Positions 17,224 through 20,518 of a stretch of DNA of 20,518 nt are shown piece by piece. The notes beneath the pieces are model-generated. The model searched no databases. It was not told where the DNA came from and saw only the letters and a list, made by a program, of their open reading frames with translations. Source of the stretch: Chara braunii (taxonomy: Eukaryota; Streptophyta; Charophyceae; Charales; Characeae); assembly GCA_003427395.1 (NCBI GenBank), contig BFEA01000012.1, positions 2,488,166 to 2,508,683 of the forward strand. The letters are read 5' to 3'. A program made the position numbers and the translations under genes. How positions within the stretch are numbered: the stretch's first letter is position 1; every line of letters begins with the position of its first letter.

Positions 17224-17316
17224 GAACCATTTTTCAATTTATGTATGTCATCCTTGCGCATGGGCCATGCTAATCTTCTTTGTATCGTTTCAATTTTAAC
17301 GAATGTCCTGAAGGAC
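17224..17316 (-). pseudogene. U6 snRNA-like segment in copy 3, nearly full length
   Basis: This is the best-preserved U6 match: GTCC-TTCA-GGACATTCG, then AAAATTGAAACGATACA, AAGAAGATTAGCATGG, CCCATGCGCAAGGATGACA, and an AAATTGAAAAATGGTTC end. It spans U6 from the 5' stem-loop to the 3' region, with about a dozen changes from a plant U6, mostly transitions. The 5' stem has the same one-base-pair shortening as the other two copies. Upstream there are tRNA-like boxes but no plant snRNA USE. Confidence 0.8.
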
Positions 17317-17389
17317 AAAAACCGGCGAACCGTCTGACTGAACGATCCCATGTAATCTTGAGTTAAGTTATACTGGGCATCTTACTGTA

Positions 17390-17455
17390 TCTGGATTCCA
17401 GTTCGAGTATGTAGTTGAACAGTTCATAGGTGTACCAACTGAGCCAGGGTCGCTG
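17390..17455 (-). promoter_or_regulatory. tRNA-like unit nearest U6 (copy 3)
   Basis: Minus strand CTGGCTCAGTTGGTACACC fits an A box. The B-box region is rearranged (ACTCGAACTGGAATCCAG). Probably inactive. Confidence 0.5.
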
Positions 17456-17513
17456 GCCCTATGACCGATCTCATGCAATTTTGAATGGCTTTGTCCAGTT
17501 CATTTGACAACAT

Positions 17514-17574
17514 TTGGAATCGAACTTAAATTTGTATTTCAACAGTTTTTAGATATACCAGTTGAGTTAAGCCC
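17514..17574 (-). promoter_or_regulatory. tRNA-like unit, upstream duplicate (copy 3)
   Basis: Minus strand GGGCTTAACTCAACTGGTAT (A-box-like) and AAGTTCGATTCCAA (good B box), with an ACTGTTGAAATACA middle as in copy 1. Confidence 0.55.
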
Positions 17575-18204
17575 GTTGCAGAGGTTGCCTCTCAAGACTA
17601 CGAATCAGAGAGCAGCAAGGCCCCTGGATTTCAAGCCACCTGCACACGGCCTATATGCACGAGACCTCTTGGACCACACCTAAAAAACAGGAAGGATCAT
17701 AGAGGAATTTCGCCAGCGTCTCGAACAACACGATGAGTTATCAGCGGTGGACTGACCTGTTGCAGGTTAAAAATATTTTGCTCTATTTACCGAATGGCAT
17801 CTCCACTCGGACTCAGTTCTGAGTCTGAGCTAGGCCGGCTGGTTGCAATGCCTGTTCTGGTCTCAGACCCAACACCGGAATTGGTACTCCCGAAAGAAAA
17901 CAGAACATGAATACAAAAACCGATAAATAAAATACAAATAAATAAAAATAAGAAATGTAGTAGGGGGAGGAACCTCTGGTACCCCCTCGGTCCCACCCAT
18001 CATACATGCGAGTGTGACCGATACCAATACCAAGGGGGATAGCCCCACCGGGCCCTAAACCCCTCGACCTCTTTAAGCTTCTCCAATGCTCTTGCGCTGT
18101 CGCCCGCTAGCCTTAATCCCTGAATCTCCCGGATGAAAGTTTGACATTGTACCCAATAGTGTTAGGCCCAAGGTTGGTATTAGCAGTCGCACAAATCCAT
18201 ATAA

Positions 18205-18594
18205 GTGGTATTGCGCGACGTTCGGCCCTACCAACACATATCAAGGCAACCAACTCGATTCACGACCATCAAACTTATGCGTCTACCCCGAGGAGACCTC
18301 ACACACCCCATTTACCACTCAAAGGCCGCACTATTGTCAAACCCCTTGACCTGTTTCCAGACCTCGGATGATGGAGCCTTATTCCCTGGATCGGAGGTGT
18401 TCAACCTCCGCAAGGGGCTAAAGCCCGCCTACCACTCGTTTGTGCAGGGTGCAGAAGAAGGTAGATTTACAATCGCCTTCACGATTGTCGAACGTCGAAA
18501 GATTAAACCGTCAAGACACGTGTCACCCGATACTCGAGTGTCGATAGCGACCCTAAAAAACATTGAGGATCGCATGATCATAGGTACCACATAG
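18205..18594 (+). pseudogene. Unidentified ORF fragment, about 129 codons
   Basis: The frame is open from just after a TAA at 18202 to a TAG at 18594. Its first ATG is internal (codon 25), so it is probably a gene remnant or an exon. Composition is protein-like. The segment LKPAYHSFVQ followed by EEGRFTIAFTIVERR loosely resembles the C-terminal His and Arg region of 2-oxoglutarate/Fe(II) dioxygenases, but the HxD motif is not present and I do not assign a function. Composite element copy 3 ends 33 bp upstream on the opposite strand, so its insertion may have cut the 5' part away. Confidence 0.35.
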
Positions 18595-19890
18595 TACATC
18601 ATCACTTCGACTGCATACATATTTATGCATGGCTAGTCGATATGACAAAGCCTACGATGCCGCGATATTTATTCAGAGCCTCATGAGTGCCAATGCCATC
18701 CGGGTATATTGCCATTGAAACGCTAAGCGTCGAATAAGAAAGAGATTAGGCGCGATTTATGTGTGAAACCTGGTTTTATTTTGGCGAGGTGTATCGCGTG
18801 GTTAGAGGGACCGTTCTAGTCGACCGGCACCGAACATCGCTTGCGACATCAACTCTTAAAAAGGTGTTTGACCGATCGTACCCCTACAACGTACGAGAAA
18901 CACTCTCGGTTGGGCCACCTCCACGATTGCACTCGAGCAGCTTTCTCACATGGTTCGATAGCTTGGCGAGGATACGCCCGTCCAAGGGTGGTGATAGTCC
19001 CTTGGGCAGAGGTAAGTTGTGCCTCATGTGACCCCTATCCTGTCATAGGGGTTTGCGAGAGGTGCGGCTGGCGCACTTGGGTGGAGCGATGAAAGCTCCA
19101 TTACAATAAAAAGTCCTGCAAAATCCTGCATGACGGGGCCGGGAGGGTCCCCTTGCGGGACTGATACGCTCGACAACGGTGCCGGGATTTAATTCGAAAA
19201 CGAGATCCCAAGTGTGTACCCCGCCTTTTTGTTTGAAAAGACGACGAGTAACTCGCACGGAGGTTTAAAAATACTTTTTGGATTAGGCGAACATTTGAAA
19301 GTAGCGCGACTATGGCCCCTTCTCACTAGAACTGGAATCACACGGGGGCTTTCAGTTTCGTCTGTGGCCCCACACTCAATATTCCCAACAATCCTTGGCA
19401 CATCCTATTTTGCTGTTCTTTCAGGGCCTATTCCCCATAATTTATCACTCTGGCCGAAAGACAGGACAGGGCGTGAGGTTAGAACGTCACAGACGCCAGA
19501 GAAGATGCCACGGGACGAAGGACGCGAGGAGAGGAGTGCAACGTACCTACTTCCCTTGTCGGGACCAAAAGGTGGAGACCCACAAACAGCAGGAGCCCGT
19601 GAACAGCAGAGCTCCGTTGCCTTTTTCAACGGGTCCTGTACACCAGTGGGCCCACCACGCCGGTGGGTGGCATGCATCGCCGCACAACAGGGTCTGTGAA
19701 CGGTGGGAATGGTGGGACGTTTCTAACGGTCAATTTTACGTCTGCGCCACGACTCGCCCAACAAACCCCCCCGCAACCGTCATGAAAGCTCCACCAACGG
19801 CGGGCCTGTGGAGTCCCAGTTTTCTTTTACGACCCGACCAGGCCGCCTTCAGCTTTTTCGTTCGTTTACAACTTCGTCATTTAGGCACGG
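18595..19890. other. No gene identified
   Basis: Several open frames (18759-19031, 19214-19699, 19395-19928) overlap one another and have no recognisable domain. At 19031-19052 there is a perfect hairpin, ACCCCTAT-CCTGTC-ATAGGGGT. ATGAAAGCTCCA occurs at 19090 and again at 19782, which hints at a diverged duplication within the stretch. Confidence 0.3.
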
Positions 19891-19904
19891 AAGTGGCAAT
19901 CTGG

Positions 19905-19930
19905 AGGTTGTGGGTTCGAGGCCCATGAAC
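19905..19930 (+). other. Isolated tRNA T-arm/B-box-like sequence
   Basis: GTGGGTTCGAGGCCCAT has a B box and can fold as a T arm, but no convincing A box or acceptor stem surrounds it. It may be the edge of a tRNA-derived SINE in plus orientation. Confidence 0.35.
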
Positions 19931-20130
19931 GCCTGTGGCGCACTTAGTGTCAACCGACTGTGATAGTCCGCTTGATAACCCTGATCGGTATAACCAGGGT
20001 CTATGACCAACACGGGTGTGAGTGGAAGCTTGAGTGGGTTGTGGTTTGTGTTTGGTGTGTGGGAGAGTGTTGGCCATAGACACTGCTGCTACTCTATGGG
20101 GGGTGGGGGAAGTAGATGGGAGGCACAGCT

Positions 20131-20199
20131 ACTGGCAAAGTGTTCTGTCTTTGGGTTAGCCGACAGCGACTGGCAAGGTGCTATGTGTTTTGGGTTAGC
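20131..20199 (+). repeat. Two-unit tandem repeat, period 38-39 bp
   Basis: ACTGGCAAAGTGTTCTGT and TTGGGTTAGC at 20131-20160 recur as ACTGGCAAGGTGCTATGT and TTGGGTTAGC at 20169-20199 with one indel. Confidence 0.75.
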
Positions 20200-20223
20200 A
20201 GCGCCCCCCACAGGCGGGTCCCC

Positions 20224-20518
20224 TGTATATGCTTAGGAGTGGTGGTAGGTAGATAGTGAAAGGTGAAATTGAGAATAAGTTCATAGGGGAGGGGACCTGA
20301 GCGGAGGCACAGGGATTGGTCCTGTTGGCATGGTCCCTGATGCTACCGGCTGTCCCCTAGCCGGTAACGCCCACCTGCAGGTCGGGAGCAGCCCCGGCAT
20401 GTTCTCTCGTGAACACGGTTCTGGCTGCTACGGGTTCCCCGTATGCCTACACTTAGGAGTAGTGGTAGGTAGGTAGTGTGAGGTGAAATTGAGAGAAGAA
20501 TATAGCTTTTACGAAAAA
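20224..20518 (+). repeat. 220-bp spaced direct repeat at window end
   Basis: CTTAGGAGTGGTGGTAGGTA plus AGGTGAAATTGAGA at 20232-20275 recurs at 20452-20495 with a few changes. The sequence before each copy also matches (GGGTCCCCTGTAT against GGGTTCCCCGTAT). The unit includes a perfect 8-bp hairpin, TACCGGCT (20344-20351) with AGCCGGTA (20359-20366). The repeat may continue beyond the window. Confidence 0.7.

Larger units (their letters stand above)
17207..18172 (-). mobile_element. Composite tRNA-tRNA-U6 Pol III element, copy 3
   Basis: Minus-strand order: head (18170 to 18113), core GGGCCCGGTGGGGCTATCCCC-like segment (18052 to 18032), T-rich tract (about 17970 to 17885), a partial A-box motif GGCCTAGCTCAG (about 17840), about 250 nt of other sequence, tRNA-like unit (17574 to 17514), a second tRNA-like unit (17455 to 17390), linker, U6-like segment (17316 to 17224), and T8 (17214 to 17207). 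The doubled tRNA-like unit is unique to this copy. It ends 33 bp before an ORF fragment on the plus strand. Confidence 0.65.

Noticed and set aside
19214-19928. 161- and 177-aa overlapping plus-strand frames
   Set aside because: They overlap in different frames with an opposite-strand frame as well, and none has a recognisable motif. GC-rich sequence gives long frames by chance.

Overview
The window looks like nuclear, repeat-dominated DNA from a streptophyte (land plant or close algal relative). Three things point this way: three antisense fragments resembling plant-type U6 snRNA, a perfect 18-nt primer-binding site for tRNA-Asp of the kind used by plant Ty3/gypsy retrotransposons (Athila/Tat-like), and AT-rich spacer with telo-box motifs. 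I recognise no conserved cellular gene. Thirteen isolated N bases, all between 2255 and 3325, suggest a draft assembly with collapsed repeats.

Layout. 1-2250: one copy of a dispersed repeat (second copy near 15.6 kb), then pyrimidine-rich non-coding DNA. 2406-3160: a minus-strand composite Pol III element made of a tRNA-like head, a conserved core, a T-rich tract, a second tRNA-like unit, a linker, a U6-like segment and a T-run. 3160-5440: non-coding DNA, becoming purine-rich, with seven degenerate repeats in exact 46-bp phase. 5437-9539: the 5' part of an LTR retrotransposon (possible polypurine tract, probable LTR, tRNA-Asp PBS, a 2-kb AT-rich leader), then a GC-rich island with two ORFs (338 and 141 aa). 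I cannot place either ORF in a family, but their N-termini align without gaps from residue 1. No pol domain or second LTR is visible. 10007-12358: two 521-522 bp foldback MITEs in inverted orientation around more copies of the composite Pol III element. 12359-15290: AT-rich spacer with three adjacent degenerate tandem arrays of about 124, 100 and 63 bp period. 15560-16260: the second dispersed-repeat copy. 17207-18172: a third composite element ending in the best-preserved U6 segment. 18205-20518: one ORF fragment, then GC-richer DNA with hairpins and short repeats.

There is no gene pathway here. The biology is transposon biology. The strongest candidate for something undescribed is the recurring tRNA-tRNA-U6 composite: three U6-bearing copies plus one copy lacking U6, all on the minus strand with the same order of parts. 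The second is the paralogous ORF pair behind the tRNA-Asp PBS. The third is the set of phased or hairpin-forming tandem arrays, including a GGCAGC-centred motif shared between the retrotransposon leader and an array 6 kb away.
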